DNA of 64,000 bases from an uncultured Christensenellaceae bacterium (lineage in GTDB: Bacteria; Bacillota; Clostridia; Christensenellales; Pumilibacteraceae). Position 1 is the first letter of the stretch. The number at the start of each line of letters is the position of its first letter. The stretch spans positions 1-64,000 of the forward strand of contig CAJULQ010000005.1 of assembly GCA_910587595.1 (NCBI GenBank), read 5' to 3'. Both the position numbers and the translations under genes were made by a program. Shown piece after piece: positions 48,797-57,721 of the stretch. The notes beneath the pieces are model-generated. The model was not told the DNA's origin, made no database searches, and saw nothing but the letters and a program-made list of their open reading frames with translations.

Positions 48797-48858
48797 ATTC
48801 GATAATCAGGTAAACCGTATTGCAATCATAGTGGCGGTAAGCCACATAGGAGAATTGA

Positions 48859-49818
48859 ATGAATATGATGGAAATCGAAAAGCCACGGATCACGCTGGAG
48901 GAAAGCCCCGATTTGCGGGTAGGAAAGTTCGTTGTGGAACCTCTCGAGCGTGGCTATGGCATCACGCTCGGCAATGCGCTCCGCAGAGTGTTGCTGTCTG
49001 CTCTGCCCGGCACGGCCGTGGTGGGCATTCGCATCGAGGGAGCCAGCCACGAGTTTACCACCATCAAGGGCGTTAAAGAGGACGTTGCCGAGATCATCCT
49101 CAATTTGAAAGGGCTCAATCTCAAAGCAAATTATTCGGACAAGACGCTTAAAAAGACGCTCAAGATCGAGCGCACAACGCCGGGTATCGTTACGGCCAAA
49201 GATATAGAGATCGATCCCGAAATCGAGATCCTCAACCCCGATATGTATATCTGCACGTTGGACGACGGCGGCAAGCTCAACATGGAGATGACCGTTGCGC
49301 GCGGCAGAGGGTATGTGGTGGCGGTGAACCATAAAGACGACACCCAGCCTATCGGCTATATTCCCATCGACGCGATCTTCACGCCCGTGAAAGCCGCCAG
49401 CTATTCGGTGGAAAGCACCCGCGTGGGGCAGAGCATCGACTACGACAAACTTACGCTCGAAGTGAAAACGGACGGCAGTCTTACCGCGAAAGACGTTTTG
49501 AGCCTTGCGGCCAAAGCGATCGAGGATCATATCCGCTTGTTCGTAAACCTTTCGGACGTGATCTCCGGCATGGACATTTTGGTGTCGCGCGAGGAAGACA
49601 AGCAACAAAAAGTTCTCGAAATGAACATCGAAGACATGGACTTGAGCGTGCGCAGTTACAACTGCTTAAAGCGCGCCGCCATTCACACGGTGGAAGATCT
49701 CACCAAGAGAACGGAAGAAGACATGCTCAAGGTGCGTAACCTCGGGCGCAAGTCGCTGGACGAAGTGATCGGCAAGTTGCGCAGTTACGGGTTGGACTTA
49801 AAGAGCAGCGAAGAATAA
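48859..49818 (+). CDS. rpoA: DNA-directed RNA polymerase subunit alpha
   Basis: 319 residues. N-terminal assembly domain (ERGYGITLGNALRRVLLSALPG...) and, after a linker, the C-terminal domain (LDLSVRSYNCLKRAAIHTVEDL and NLGRKSLDEVIGKL) that contacts UP elements and activators. AGGAGA before ATG; 62 nt after rpsD. Confidence 0.98.
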   Translation: MNMMEIEKPRITLEESPDLRVGKFVVEPLERGYGITLGNALRRVLLSALPGTAVVGIRIEGASHEFTTIKGVKEDVAEIILNLKGLNLKANYSDKTLKKTLKIERTTPGIVTAKDIEIDPEIEILNPDMYICTLDDGGKLNMEMTVARGRGYVVAVNHKDDTQPIGYIPIDAIFTPVKAASYSVESTRVGQSIDYDKLTLEVKTDGSLTAKDVLSLAAKAIEDHIRLFVNLSDVISGMDILVSREEDKQQKVLEMNIEDMDLSVRSYNCLKRAAIHTVEDLTKRTEEDMLKVRNLGRKSLDEVIGKLRSYGLDLKSSEE

Positions 49819-49910
49819 GAGAATGCGCCGAGCGTGAGAGCGGCTTGCAATAAGCGCGCGTCGCGCAACGGACGGACAACGAACAATACGACTATCCGAG
49901 AGGTAAAGAA

Positions 49911-50417
49911 ATGGAACAGAGAAAATTGGGGAAACCCACCGACCAAAGAATGGCGCTACTTAGAAACCAAGTGACCGAACTTCTTTGGAACGGCAAGATA
50001 GAAACCACCTACGACCGCGCCAAAGAAGTGAGCCGTATGGCGGAAAAAGTGCTTACCATGGCTATCAATACTTACACCGACACCTATAAAAAGGTGGAAA
50101 CCCGCAAAACGGACAAGGGCGAGGTGAAAGTGGAGCTTGTGAACGACGGCCCCAAGAAATTGGCGGCGCGCCGTAGGATCATGAGCATTGTGTACGATCG
50201 CCAAGAACAACGCGGCGACAAGGAATCGGCGCTTGCTTTCAAGCAACGCACCGAGCATATCCAACACCCGCTCGTGGAAAAGATCTTCAACGAGTATGCG
50301 CCCAAGTATACCAAGCGCGCCGCCGATCTCGGCCAAAAGGGCGGCTATACCCGCGTGCTCAAAATGGGATTCCGCCGCGGCGACAGCGCCGAGGCCGCGC
50401 TGATCGAATTGGTGTAA
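49911..50417 (+). CDS. rplQ: 50S ribosomal protein L17
   Basis: 168 residues against about 120 in most bacteria. MEQRKLGKPTDQRMALLRNQVTELL start and the GGYTRVLKMGFRRGDSAEAALIEL end are canonical; the excess is an internal charged insertion (about 65-120, including the TRKTDKGEVKVELVNDGPKK segment) as in some Clostridia. Last gene of the superoperon. Confidence 0.97.
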   Translation: MEQRKLGKPTDQRMALLRNQVTELLWNGKIETTYDRAKEVSRMAEKVLTMAINTYTDTYKKVETRKTDKGEVKVELVNDGPKKLAARRRIMSIVYDRQEQRGDKESALAFKQRTEHIQHPLVEKIFNEYAPKYTKRAADLGQKGGYTRVLKMGFRRGDSAEAALIELV

Positions 50418-50430
50418 TTAGAAACAAAAC

Positions 50431-50470
50431 AAAAAGGCTACGAACGTTTGTATGTTCGTAGCCTTTTTTT
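50431..50470. terminator. Terminator of the ribosomal superoperon
   Basis: A 15-bp stem (AAAAAGGCTACGAAC with GTTCGTAGCC and Ts) around an 8-nt loop, followed by seven Ts. The A-tract on the 5' side lets it serve the convergent minus-strand gene as well. Confidence 0.9.
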
Positions 50471-50473
50471 GTG

Positions 50474-50680
50474 CTATATGTCTGATAAACCCAACAAATA
50501 GTCGGCAGATACATCAAAGATCTTACACAATCGCCGTATATTTTCAATCGAGGGCTGACTTCTTCCTTTTTCCCATGAAAAAATACTGTCGTCGGTAGTT
50601 TGCACTTCCTTCGCCAACGTTTGCTGTGTCATTTTGTTCGCTGTCCGCAACTCTTTTAATCTTATAGCAAATATATCCAT
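50474..50680 (-). CDS. XRE-family HTH repressor (68 aa)
   Basis: 68 residues, essentially a helix-turn-helix domain: LKELRTANKMTQQTLAKEVQTTDDSIFSWEKGRSQPSIENIRRLCKIFDVSADYLLG. Divergent from the DUF6809 gene; two CGTAA-N3-TTACG palindromes in the shared promoter region indicate that it controls both genes. Phage-repressor-like in style, but no phage genes are nearby. Confidence 0.88.
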   Translation of the reverse strand: MDIFAIRLKELRTANKMTQQTLAKEVQTTDDSIFSWEKGRSQPSIENIRRLCKIFDVSADYLLGLSDI

Positions 50681-50686
50681 AAGTAA

Positions 50687-50742
50687 ATTATACGTAAAAA
50701 TTACGGAAAAGTCTTGACTTCCGTAAAAATTACGGTTATACT
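50687..50742. promoter_or_regulatory. Divergent promoters with twin operators
   Basis: Plus strand: TTGACT (50714-50719), 17-bp spacer, TATACT (50737-50742). Minus strand: TATAAT (50687-50692) with a weak -35. The palindrome CGTAAAAATTACGG lies at 50693-50706 in the minus promoter and, with one more base, at 50721-50735 in the plus spacer; centres are about 29 bp apart. Confidence 0.78.
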
Positions 50743-50772
50743 ATTGGTATACTTTTTATTAGGAGAGTTCTT

Positions 50773-51036
50773 ATGTCGGCTTTAGAAGATTTGATTTACG
50801 GTAACCGCGGTACGTTGGAGAGCACGCCCACCACAAAAGAATACAAGGCGTTGTTTTCCGTTGTGGCGGATAAGAATGAAAAAATGCGCGAATTGCTTGC
50901 ATCGTCACCCGATTTGCTCGCGCATTTTGACAGCACTATCGATTCCATAGTGCAAGCAGACGCACAACTCGGCGTCGACTATTTTGCAGAGGGTTTGCGG
51001 TTTGGCATACTGCTCGGCATCGATATTGCCGATTAA
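50773..51036 (+). CDS. DUF6809-like small protein
   Basis: 87 residues, acidic, mostly helical: MSALEDLIYGNRGTLESTPTTKEYKALFSVV then LGVDYFAEGLRFGILLGIDI. Matches my memory of the DUF6809 family of Clostridia, which is uncharacterised. AGGAGAG precedes the ATG. Controlled by the divergent XRE repressor. Its stop shares the TTAA at 51033-51036 with the convergent trxA stop. Confidence 0.65.
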   Translation: MSALEDLIYGNRGTLESTPTTKEYKALFSVVADKNEKMRELLASSPDLLAHFDSTIDSIVQADAQLGVDYFAEGLRFGILLGIDIAD

Positions 51037-51338
51037 AGATTTGCCAACTTCGTCAAATTGTCTATAGACTGCACGCCCACGGCTTTGTTTACGGGTTGAC
51101 CGTTGGCAAATACCATGATGGTGGGAATGCTCATAATGCCGAACTGCATGGCGAGTTCTTGGTTTTCGTCCACGTTCACTTTGCACACCTTTACTTTGTC
51201 GGCGTATTTTTGGGCGAATTGTTCCAAAATGGGGGTTTGGCTACGGCAAGGTCCGCACCAAGGCGCCCAAAAGTCCACCACCACGGGCAGACTGCCGCTC
51301 GTTTCTTTGGCAAAATCGTTTGCGTTCAATTCTTTCAT
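51033..51338 (-). CDS. trxA: Thioredoxin
   Basis: 101 residues with the WCGPC active site (C28, C31), VVVDFWAPWCGPC and the cis-proline loop SIPTIMVF. Reduces disulphides in the cytoplasm. Start 51338 set by AAGGAG; the upstream in-frame extension lacks a ribosome site. Confidence 0.95.
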   Translation of the reverse strand: MKELNANDFAKETSGSLPVVVDFWAPWCGPCRSQTPILEQFAQKYADKVKVCKVNVDENQELAMQFGIMSIPTIMVFANGQPVNKAVGVQSIDNLTKLANL

Positions 51339-51403
51339 GTTTATATGCTCCTTATTGTGTTTTTTGTTTGCTATGTGATCGTGTAAAAAGCGGGGCGCGT
51401 ATA

Positions 51404-52789
51404 TCAAAACGCTTTATCCAACTTGCGAATGGCGGCCTCGTAAATGGCGGGCAGTTTGTCGAACAACTCGATGGGGAAACATTCGTCTATGTTGTGTATG
51501 TTGGTTTCCAGATCGGGGAACGTGGGGCCGAACGCCACGGCATTGGGCAGTTCGCGCGCATACGTGCCGCCCCCGCAGTATAGGCATTTTTTTTCGCCGC
51601 CCGTGGTTTCACCGTAGGCCTCTAACAATGCTTGCACGAGTTTGTCGCTTTCGGGGATATAAAGGTTGGGCGACCAGCGCAAAACAGTCAGTTTGCCGTC
51701 GGGGAACAGACGGGCAATGTCTTGTTGCACTTTTTCGTGGTCGGCGCACACGGGCAAGCGGCAGTCTAGCGTGAGCGAAAGCGTGTTGTTTTTATACGAC
51801 ACAACGCCCAAGTTGACGGTCAGTTCGCCCGATACGTCGTCTTTGGCCGTAATGCCCAGCGAGTTGGCGGCGTTGTATTCGCCCAAATACCGTCGCACGT
51901 TGCGCAAGGCGGGGGATGCGTCCCCGTATACACCGTCTAACAGCCGTAACAGTTTTACGGCGGCGTTCTCGCCTTTTTCGGGCGCCATGGCATGTCCCGC
52001 CACGCCGCGCGATTCGAGCACCAATTCGTTTTCAAAGTAGTGCGCCGAAAAGTCCTCTATCCGTAGCCCCGCGTCGGCGATCGTTGCGGCGATCTGCGGT
52101 TTGTAAAACAGCGAGTTGTCGCGGCCGTACAGCGCGAAAATGTTGTATAGCGCGCTGCCTTTGGGAATACGCGCTACGCATGCGTCAGGCACAACGTTGG
52201 GTCGATCGCCCGCCGTAAACGCCGATATGTTTTGTTGCCACACTTGGTCGACGGGCAGTTGCAAGAGTAGGTGCAGAATGCCTTTCTCGCTGTTGATGAG
52301 CGGAAAGTCGGCGTCGGGCACAAAACTTGCTTGCGGGATCTCGCAGTGCGCGCGGTAGTATTCGATACACTCCGAACCGTTTTCTTCGTTGCAACCCACA
52401 ATGAGCCGTATGCGGTGGTTGCATTTTTCGCCGCTCTCGGCAATATGCTTGAGCGCGTGCAACGCCGCCACGGTGGGGCCTTTGTCGTCGGCCACGCCGC
52501 GACCGTACAGCATGCCGTTTTCGCACACCAACGTAAACGGGTCGTGGCTCCAACCGTCGCCGGCGGGCACCACGTCGAGATGTCCCAAAATGCCTATAAG
52601 CCCGTCGCCTTGGCCGATCTCCGCCCAACCGCAGTACCCTTTTTCGCAGTGGGTGCGCATTCCGTAGTTTGCCGCAATGGCCAAAAAAGTATCCAATGCT
52701 TGGCGCGGCCCCGTGCCGAACGGCGCGTCTGCGGCGGGCGTTCCCATCACCGAGGGAACGGCTATCAGTTTTTTCAGATCATTGAGCAT
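51404..52789 (-). CDS. M20 family metallopeptidase, PepV/Sapep-type dipeptidase
   Basis: 461 residues. Zinc-site signatures in order: GILGHLDVVPAGDGW (His, Asp), GRGVADDKGP (bridging Asp), CNEENGSE (catalytic Glu), VPDADFPLINSEKG, and a final HNIDECF histidine. PepV enzymes cleave dipeptides with an unblocked N-terminus; the lid domain lies between. GGAGAG precedes the ATG. Lies 65 nt downstream of trxA's start, same strand. Confidence 0.88.
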   Translation of the reverse strand: MLNDLKKLIAVPSVMGTPAADAPFGTGPRQALDTFLAIAANYGMRTHCEKGYCGWAEIGQGDGLIGILGHLDVVPAGDGWSHDPFTLVCENGMLYGRGVADDKGPTVAALHALKHIAESGEKCNHRIRLIVGCNEENGSECIEYYRAHCEIPQASFVPDADFPLINSEKGILHLLLQLPVDQVWQQNISAFTAGDRPNVVPDACVARIPKGSALYNIFALYGRDNSLFYKPQIAATIADAGLRIEDFSAHYFENELVLESRGVAGHAMAPEKGENAAVKLLRLLDGVYGDASPALRNVRRYLGEYNAANSLGITAKDDVSGELTVNLGVVSYKNNTLSLTLDCRLPVCADHEKVQQDIARLFPDGKLTVLRWSPNLYIPESDKLVQALLEAYGETTGGEKKCLYCGGGTYARELPNAVAFGPTFPDLETNIHNIDECFPIELFDKLPAIYEAAIRKLDKAF

Positions 52790-52813
52790 TTTTCACTCTC
52801 CGTGCAAATTCGG

Positions 52814-52842
52814 TTGCGTTTCTTTGCGTTTTTCGTTATAAT
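52814..52842 (+). promoter_or_regulatory. Promoter of gltX
   Basis: TTGCGT (52814-52819), 17-bp spacer, TATAAT (52837-52842), 45 bases before the ATG. Confidence 0.75.
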
Positions 52843-52887
52843 TATCTTACTACATCGGATATGTTTTGTCAAGGAGAGCACATAACA

Positions 52888-54306
52888 ATGGTAAGAACGA
52901 GATTTGCGCCCAGCCCCACCGGATTTTTGCACGTGGGCGGTTTGCGTACCGCGCTGTATGCATATTTGTATGCCAAAAAGGCGGGCGGAAAATTCATACT
53001 GCGCATAGAGGACACCGACCTCGAGCGCACCGTGCCGGGGGCGGTGGAACTGATTTACCGCACGTTGCACGAAACGGGTCTGCACTACGACGAAGGCCCC
53101 GACGTGGGCGGCGCTTACGGGCCGTATGTGCAAACCGAGCGCAAGCAATTATATCTCGACTACGCGCAACAGCTCATTAAAAGCGGCGACGCGTACTATT
53201 GTTTTTGCTCCAAAGAGCGGCTGGGGCAACTGCACGAAAACGGCGCCACCAAGTACGACAAGCACTGTTTGCACAACGTGCCGCTCAAAGAAGCCGAGCG
53301 GCGCATTGCGGCGGGCGAAAAATACGTGATTCGTCAGAACATTCCCGCCGAGGGCGTTTCGTCCTATGTGGATCTGGTGTTCGGCGAGATCCGCGTGGAT
53401 TATAACGATCTCGAAGATAATATACTCATAAAATCGGACGGCTATCCCACCTACAACTTTGCCAACGTGATCGACGATCACCTCATGGGGATCACCCACG
53501 TGATCCGCGGGGTGGAATATTTGTCGTCTACGCCCAAATACAACCTTTTATACGATGCGCTGGGGTGGGAGCGTCCGCAGTATATCCATTTGCAACCTAT
53601 CATGCGCGATGCGCACCAAAAACTGTCCAAGCGGCACGGCGACGCCAACTACGAAGATTTTATTGCCAAAGGCTACCTGAAAGACGCGATCGTAAACTAT
53701 ATTGCGCTTTTGGGGTGGAGCCCCAAAGACAACCGCGAAAAAATGACGCTGGCCGAAATGGAAGAACTGTTTTCGTTGGACGGCGTGAGCAAGTCGGCCT
53801 CTATCTTCGACGAGGCAAAAATGCGGTGGCTCAACTCGTTGTATGTGAAAGAGTTGTCGCCGCAAGAGTTCCACGCCAAAGTTTTGCCGTTTTATGCGCC
53901 GTATGCGTATTTGCAAGGATTGGACCTTGCGTATTTGAGCACGCTGTTACACGGCCGCACCGAGGTGTTTACCGACGTTGGAAAGCTCACGGCGTTTATC
54001 GGTGCGTTCGACGATTTCGACACCACTCTGTATACGAATGCCAAGTGGAAAACGGACGCGGCGCTTGCCAAGCAAATGTTGCCCGCGCTGATCGATATAG
54101 CCGACAAGCAGTGGGAAAGTTTGCACGAGGCGTTGCCCGCTTATGCCGAGAGCGCCGGCTACAAAAAAGGGCAGGTGCTGTGGATCTTCCGCATAGCTCT
54201 CACCAACGCGGCGTCTACGCCGGGCGGCGCCACCGAAATGGCAACGTTGTTCGGAAAAGCGGAAAGCTTGCGGCGCTTGCGGTATGCGCTGTCCCGCCTT
54301 GGGTGA
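52888..54306 (+). CDS. gltX: Glutamyl-tRNA synthetase
   Basis: 472 residues, class I. HIGH-type motif PSPTGFLHVGG (H15) and KMSKS-type KLSKRHGD near 245. IRIEDTDLERTVPG-like IEDTDLERT and ILIKSDGYPTYNFANVIDDHLMGITHVIRG are conserved. Charges tRNA-Glu, and tRNA-Gln too if GatCAB is used (not seen here). AAGGAGAG before ATG. Confidence 0.97.
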   Translation: MVRTRFAPSPTGFLHVGGLRTALYAYLYAKKAGGKFILRIEDTDLERTVPGAVELIYRTLHETGLHYDEGPDVGGAYGPYVQTERKQLYLDYAQQLIKSGDAYYCFCSKERLGQLHENGATKYDKHCLHNVPLKEAERRIAAGEKYVIRQNIPAEGVSSYVDLVFGEIRVDYNDLEDNILIKSDGYPTYNFANVIDDHLMGITHVIRGVEYLSSTPKYNLLYDALGWERPQYIHLQPIMRDAHQKLSKRHGDANYEDFIAKGYLKDAIVNYIALLGWSPKDNREKMTLAEMEELFSLDGVSKSASIFDEAKMRWLNSLYVKELSPQEFHAKVLPFYAPYAYLQGLDLAYLSTLLHGRTEVFTDVGKLTAFIGAFDDFDTTLYTNAKWKTDAALAKQMLPALIDIADKQWESLHEALPAYAESAGYKKGQVLWIFRIALTNAASTPGGATEMATLFGKAESLRRLRYALSRLG

Positions 54307-54334
54307 GCCGTTGCCGCGCCGATTTCATTGCATG

Positions 54335-54366
54335 AAAAAAAAGCCTTTGCACGCAAAGGCTTTTTT
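54335..54366. terminator. Bidirectional terminator between gltX and the glycosidase
   Basis: AAAAAAGCCTTTG-N4-CAAAGGCTTTTTT: perfect stem with As before and Ts after, usable by both convergent genes. Confidence 0.88.
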
Positions 54367-54379
54367 CTATCGGGGTTAA

Positions 54380-57232
54380 TCAAAAACTTGTTTTTACGAG
54401 CGAGTAGGAGGGGCGCAACAACGCGTTGCAACCCTCTTTCCAGTGTCCCGAAAGGTCGAACGTTTCCGGCCCTACGGCGGTGGGTTCGTCGCACAAAGCA
54501 AAGTGGTGCGGTCCCATCAGATTGCGGAGCGACGTGGTGAGCGTAACGCGCACGGTGTTCTTTCCTTTTTTCACCATATCCGAAATGTCGGCGGCGGTGT
54601 CGAACAGCAACGTTTTGCGTTTGCCGTTGCATTCTATTTCCGCCGTCTGCCAGCGTCCGCCGATCTCCAACACGCAACCGTCTTTGCCGCACTCTAACTC
54701 GTGTTCGAGCGTGATTTCACCGGCGAACATGGCGTAGCCGTCGCGGAGAAAGTCGCGCACGTTCGGTTGGGGCGCGTCTATCACAAAGCCGTCGCATACC
54801 GCCGTGGCGTCCGTTTGGCCGTCGCGAAGACCCACGGGGTATACGCCGAACCCGCCCGCCAAATACACGCTTTCGAGCGCGGTGTTATACACCATGCAGT
54901 TGCGCAAACTTTCGGTAACGCCCTCGCCGAACAGCGCGAAATACACGCTTTCGTCTTGGTAATAGTGCAAGGTGATAACCACCTTATTCACGCCCTTTTG
55001 CACGTGTTCGGCCACGTCGTACACACCCACTTTGGGTTCGTGTTCGAGCGTGCTTTGCTTTTGCACCGTTACGCCGTTTATTTCCACCGAGTAGGTATTC
55101 ATATCTTCGGCATACAGTTTGCAATCGGAGGGCGTTATGCGGCTTTCGAATTCGTATTGCAACCGCAATTTGCCCGCATACCGTTCTTCGAGCAGCTCGG
55201 CAAAGATCTGAATAAGCGGCTTGCTTTCGCCGAAGTCCTCGCCCTCGCGCGCGACCCGCGCGGCGTCGATGGCCATGGTGTTGGCGGTAGAGCGCACCAC
55301 GCGCATGTCGCCTTGCCAAGGCACAACGGGCGGTTGCGGTTGGGGCTTGGCCTTTTTATCGCAAGGATACAACAGCACGCTTTGCCCGCCGCGCAACGTT
55401 TGGGTGAGCGGACGGGGCTTGGAAAGGGTGAGCGCGTCGGTATCCAAAACGCGCGCGCTGCGGGATAGACCTGCGTGCAACGTGAACGTTTGCGCCTCGG
55501 CCGTGGGGTTTATCACAAACACGAACGCGCCTTCTTCGCTCATGCGCATGCACGAGCGAAGCGCGGGGTTGTCGATGGCGTACGGTTGGGTGGATTTGAT
55601 CTCTTCCATCGTGGCGGTGGAAGTGAGCTCGCACGTAAACGGCACGCCGTCGAGATAGGCGGGCGCGTCGCCCGTAATAAGCAGTTTGCCGCCCGCCGCC
55701 GCAAATTCTTGCAACAGCGCATAGGTAGAGGCGGTCAGATTTTTGCAAGACGGCAATATGCAGTAGCGATACGCGCACCGGCCGCATACCAGTTTGCCGT
55801 TTTCCGTTTTGCCGTGTTTGGCCAAAAGCGTTTCGTCCACATAGTGGTGGCCGATGTGCGCCTCGCCCAAACCCTCCACCGTTTCGCGCAAAAACGTTTC
55901 GGTAGCTTCCACGCCGAAGTGCGGCTCGTTGCGCCGAAAATCGATATAGGCGGCCGTTACGGGCAACAACACGCACACGTCGGCAAGTTCCGTGCTGTTG
56001 CCGATGAGCGCGCCCAATCGCGTGTAGCAATCGTTGAACCGCCTAAAGTGTCGGTTGATCCACGGGTTGAGCGGGGTATAGTGCTGGGGATAATCGCGCT
56101 TGCGTTGGCCGTATTCGGCATAGGGCAACAAGTGGTGGCACATCACGTTCACGCCGCCCACGTATTGATAGTCGAGCAGTTTTTTGAGTTCGCGGGGGGT
56201 AACGTCCCACCCGCAACAGCCGAACGTTTCGGTGATCACGCGTTTTTTGCCGCACTGCGCCGCCGCGCTGCCCACTTGTTTGACGGCCAATTCGCCGTAG
56301 GTATCTCTGCCCAGCCAGTCGATGCCGGGGATATGTTCGTATTCGTAAAAGGGCATCACGCCGCCGCAACAAGCGATCTGATAGCCGATAGAGCTTTCTT
56401 CCACGTAATGGCCGGTGAGCGACATGTTGTTTTCTTGGCAAAAGTCATACAGCTTTTTGGCAAAGTTTTGCAAAAACAGCGCGCGCATGCCGCTCCAATA
56501 CCGAAAGCGGAACGTTTCGTATCCTTGCTTTTCCGCGAACAAAAGCCCCAAGCCGTCCAGCACGTCTTGGCCGTAGTGCTCTTGGAAATAGCGCTCGATC
56601 ATGGGCGTGTAAGCGGTGTCCCACCGAAAGTATTGCGGTTCGTCGGTGAAAAATCCTTTGATCTTTTGCGAAAACCGTTCGCCGTAGCGCGCTTTATACG
56701 CGCGGTGCGTGCTGTTTAGGAATTTTTCCACCACGTCGGGATTTAATATGTCCACCGTGGATACGGCGGTGTGGCAATACACGTTGAGGTAGCGGCTCGT
56801 TTTATCCCCTTTATCCGCCCGTTGCAACGTTTGGCCGTCTATTTTATAGCTGACCATGGCGGCTTTGTCGAACGCGCCCACGTTGTGCGTGAGGTAGCGG
56901 TCGCGGTTATTTTCGTCCGATAGCAGCTTGCCGCCAGCAAATCCGCTCGGCCAACCGTTTTCGTCGTACATGTAGGCGTCCATGTCGAGCGCCGCCGCTT
57001 TTTCGCAACAAGCGTCGCAACACTGCATCCATTCTTCGCCCAAATATTCGGTGAGCAATCCGCCGCGGGCGTGCATGAAAAACCCGCCGATGCCGTTTCG
57101 GTGCATCCATTCTATTTGTTGTACCAATCTGTCCGGTTCCAATTTATCGTTCCAACTCCAAAACGGAATGGGGCGGTAGTCGCGTATATAGCGGGCATCG
57201 GACAGCTTTTTGATGATGTTGTTTTTTTGCAT
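54380..57232 (-). CDS. GH106-like glycoside hydrolase
   Basis: 950 residues without a signal peptide. The N-terminus RPIPFWSWNDKLEPDRLVQQIEWMHRNGIGGFFMHARGGL matches the TIM-barrel start of the GH106/PF17132 family (alpha-L-rhamnosidases), followed by KGFFTDEPQYF, where the glutamate is a likely acid, and DAYMYDENGWPSGFAGG. The middle contains a flavodoxin-like region (LLITGDAPAYL) and the C-terminus beta-sandwiches (VYDVAEHVQKGVNKVVITLHYY). Cytoplasmic, so it would act on imported oligosaccharides. Substrate not certain. AAAGGA before the ATG; no sugar transporter nearby. Confidence 0.75.
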   Translation of the reverse strand: MQKNNIIKKLSDARYIRDYRPIPFWSWNDKLEPDRLVQQIEWMHRNGIGGFFMHARGGLLTEYLGEEWMQCCDACCEKAAALDMDAYMYDENGWPSGFAGGKLLSDENNRDRYLTHNVGAFDKAAMVSYKIDGQTLQRADKGDKTSRYLNVYCHTAVSTVDILNPDVVEKFLNSTHRAYKARYGERFSQKIKGFFTDEPQYFRWDTAYTPMIERYFQEHYGQDVLDGLGLLFAEKQGYETFRFRYWSGMRALFLQNFAKKLYDFCQENNMSLTGHYVEESSIGYQIACCGGVMPFYEYEHIPGIDWLGRDTYGELAVKQVGSAAAQCGKKRVITETFGCCGWDVTPRELKKLLDYQYVGGVNVMCHHLLPYAEYGQRKRDYPQHYTPLNPWINRHFRRFNDCYTRLGALIGNSTELADVCVLLPVTAAYIDFRRNEPHFGVEATETFLRETVEGLGEAHIGHHYVDETLLAKHGKTENGKLVCGRCAYRYCILPSCKNLTASTYALLQEFAAAGGKLLITGDAPAYLDGVPFTCELTSTATMEEIKSTQPYAIDNPALRSCMRMSEEGAFVFVINPTAEAQTFTLHAGLSRSARVLDTDALTLSKPRPLTQTLRGGQSVLLYPCDKKAKPQPQPPVVPWQGDMRVVRSTANTMAIDAARVAREGEDFGESKPLIQIFAELLEERYAGKLRLQYEFESRITPSDCKLYAEDMNTYSVEINGVTVQKQSTLEHEPKVGVYDVAEHVQKGVNKVVITLHYYQDESVYFALFGEGVTESLRNCMVYNTALESVYLAGGFGVYPVGLRDGQTDATAVCDGFVIDAPQPNVRDFLRDGYAMFAGEITLEHELECGKDGCVLEIGGRWQTAEIECNGKRKTLLFDTAADISDMVKKGKNTVRVTLTTSLRNLMGPHHFALCDEPTAVGPETFDLSGHWKEGCNALLRPSYSLVKTSF

Positions 57233-57265
57233 GAACGGTGTTTCCTTTTGTTAAAATGGCGTTCG

Positions 57266-57296
57266 TAAAAACAAAACTGCACGCAAATTGCGTGCA
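57266..57296 (-). terminator. Terminator for the tRNA-Gly transcript
   Basis: A perfect palindrome with 9-bp arms (TGCACGCAA/TTGCGTGCA, 57278-57296) followed on the minus strand by GTTTTGTTTTT. It directly follows the first copy of the duplicated tRNA 3' end. Confidence 0.8.
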
Positions 57297-57298
57297 TT

Positions 57299-57505
57299 CG
57301 TTAAATGGAGCGGAAGACGGGACGCATATCGCTACGCGATCTGCCGACTTCGCAAGGCAAGCTTGCTCGTCCGCTTGCTGAAAACAGTGCACTGCACTGT
57401 TTTCTTAACGCGCGCGCTCCCTCGGTGTTCGAGTCCCGTCATGCCTTGTACGGAAAACAACGCCGTTACGGGTGCGAGATCGTTAAATGGAGCGGAAGAC
57501 GGGAC
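57299..57505. repeat. Duplicated tRNA-Gly 3' end flanking a 182-bp insertion
   Basis: The 25-base word at 57299-57323 recurs exactly at 57481-57505. It covers the last 18 bases of tRNA-Gly including CCA plus 7 bases downstream. The insert contains the hairpin 57382-57402 shared with 489-509, and an inverted copy of the tRNA T-arm (GTTCGAGTCCCGTC, 57427-57440). No integrase is present. Confidence 0.75.
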
Positions 57506-57562
57506 TCGAACCCGCAACGTTCAGCTTGGGAAGCTGACGCTCTACCATTGAGCCACTTCCGC
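57488..57562 (-). tRNA. tRNA-Gly (anticodon CCC)
   Basis: 75 nt with encoded CCA. Acceptor GCGGAAG/CTTCCGC pairs perfectly; D arm GGCTCAATGGTAGAGC; anticodon stem TCAGC/GCTGA around TTCCCAA gives CCC (reads GGG); T arm GCGGGTTCGAGTCCCGT. T-loop and discriminator are normal. Confidence 0.93.
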
Positions 57563-57575
57563 ACAATGTGGTTTC

Positions 57576-57604
57576 AGTATAGCATACTCGCGCCCGCCCG
57601 TCAA
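57576..57604 (-). promoter_or_regulatory. Promoter of tRNA-Gly
   Basis: On the minus strand TTGACG (57599-57604), 17-bp spacer, TATACT (57576-57581), 14 bases before the tRNA. Confidence 0.85.
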
Positions 57605-57678
57605 GCACCCGCAACCTATCGGCAAAAAATTTTATGCGTAAGCAGAGCGTAGGGCGGCGCAAAAAGGCATATATATAG

Positions 57679-57704
57679 AAAAAGCCCGTCCGATGTCGGC
57701 GGGC
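57679..57704 (-). terminator. Terminator of veg
   Basis: On the minus strand GCCCGCCGA...TCGGACGGGC forms a stem with one bulged base, followed by TTTTT. Confidence 0.75.
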
Positions 57705-57721
57705 GGGCAACGCGGCGGCAT

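Noticed and set aside
57288..57652. ORFs crossing the tRNA-Gly region
   Set aside because: They read through the tRNA and its duplicate; the translations are tRNA-derived artefacts.
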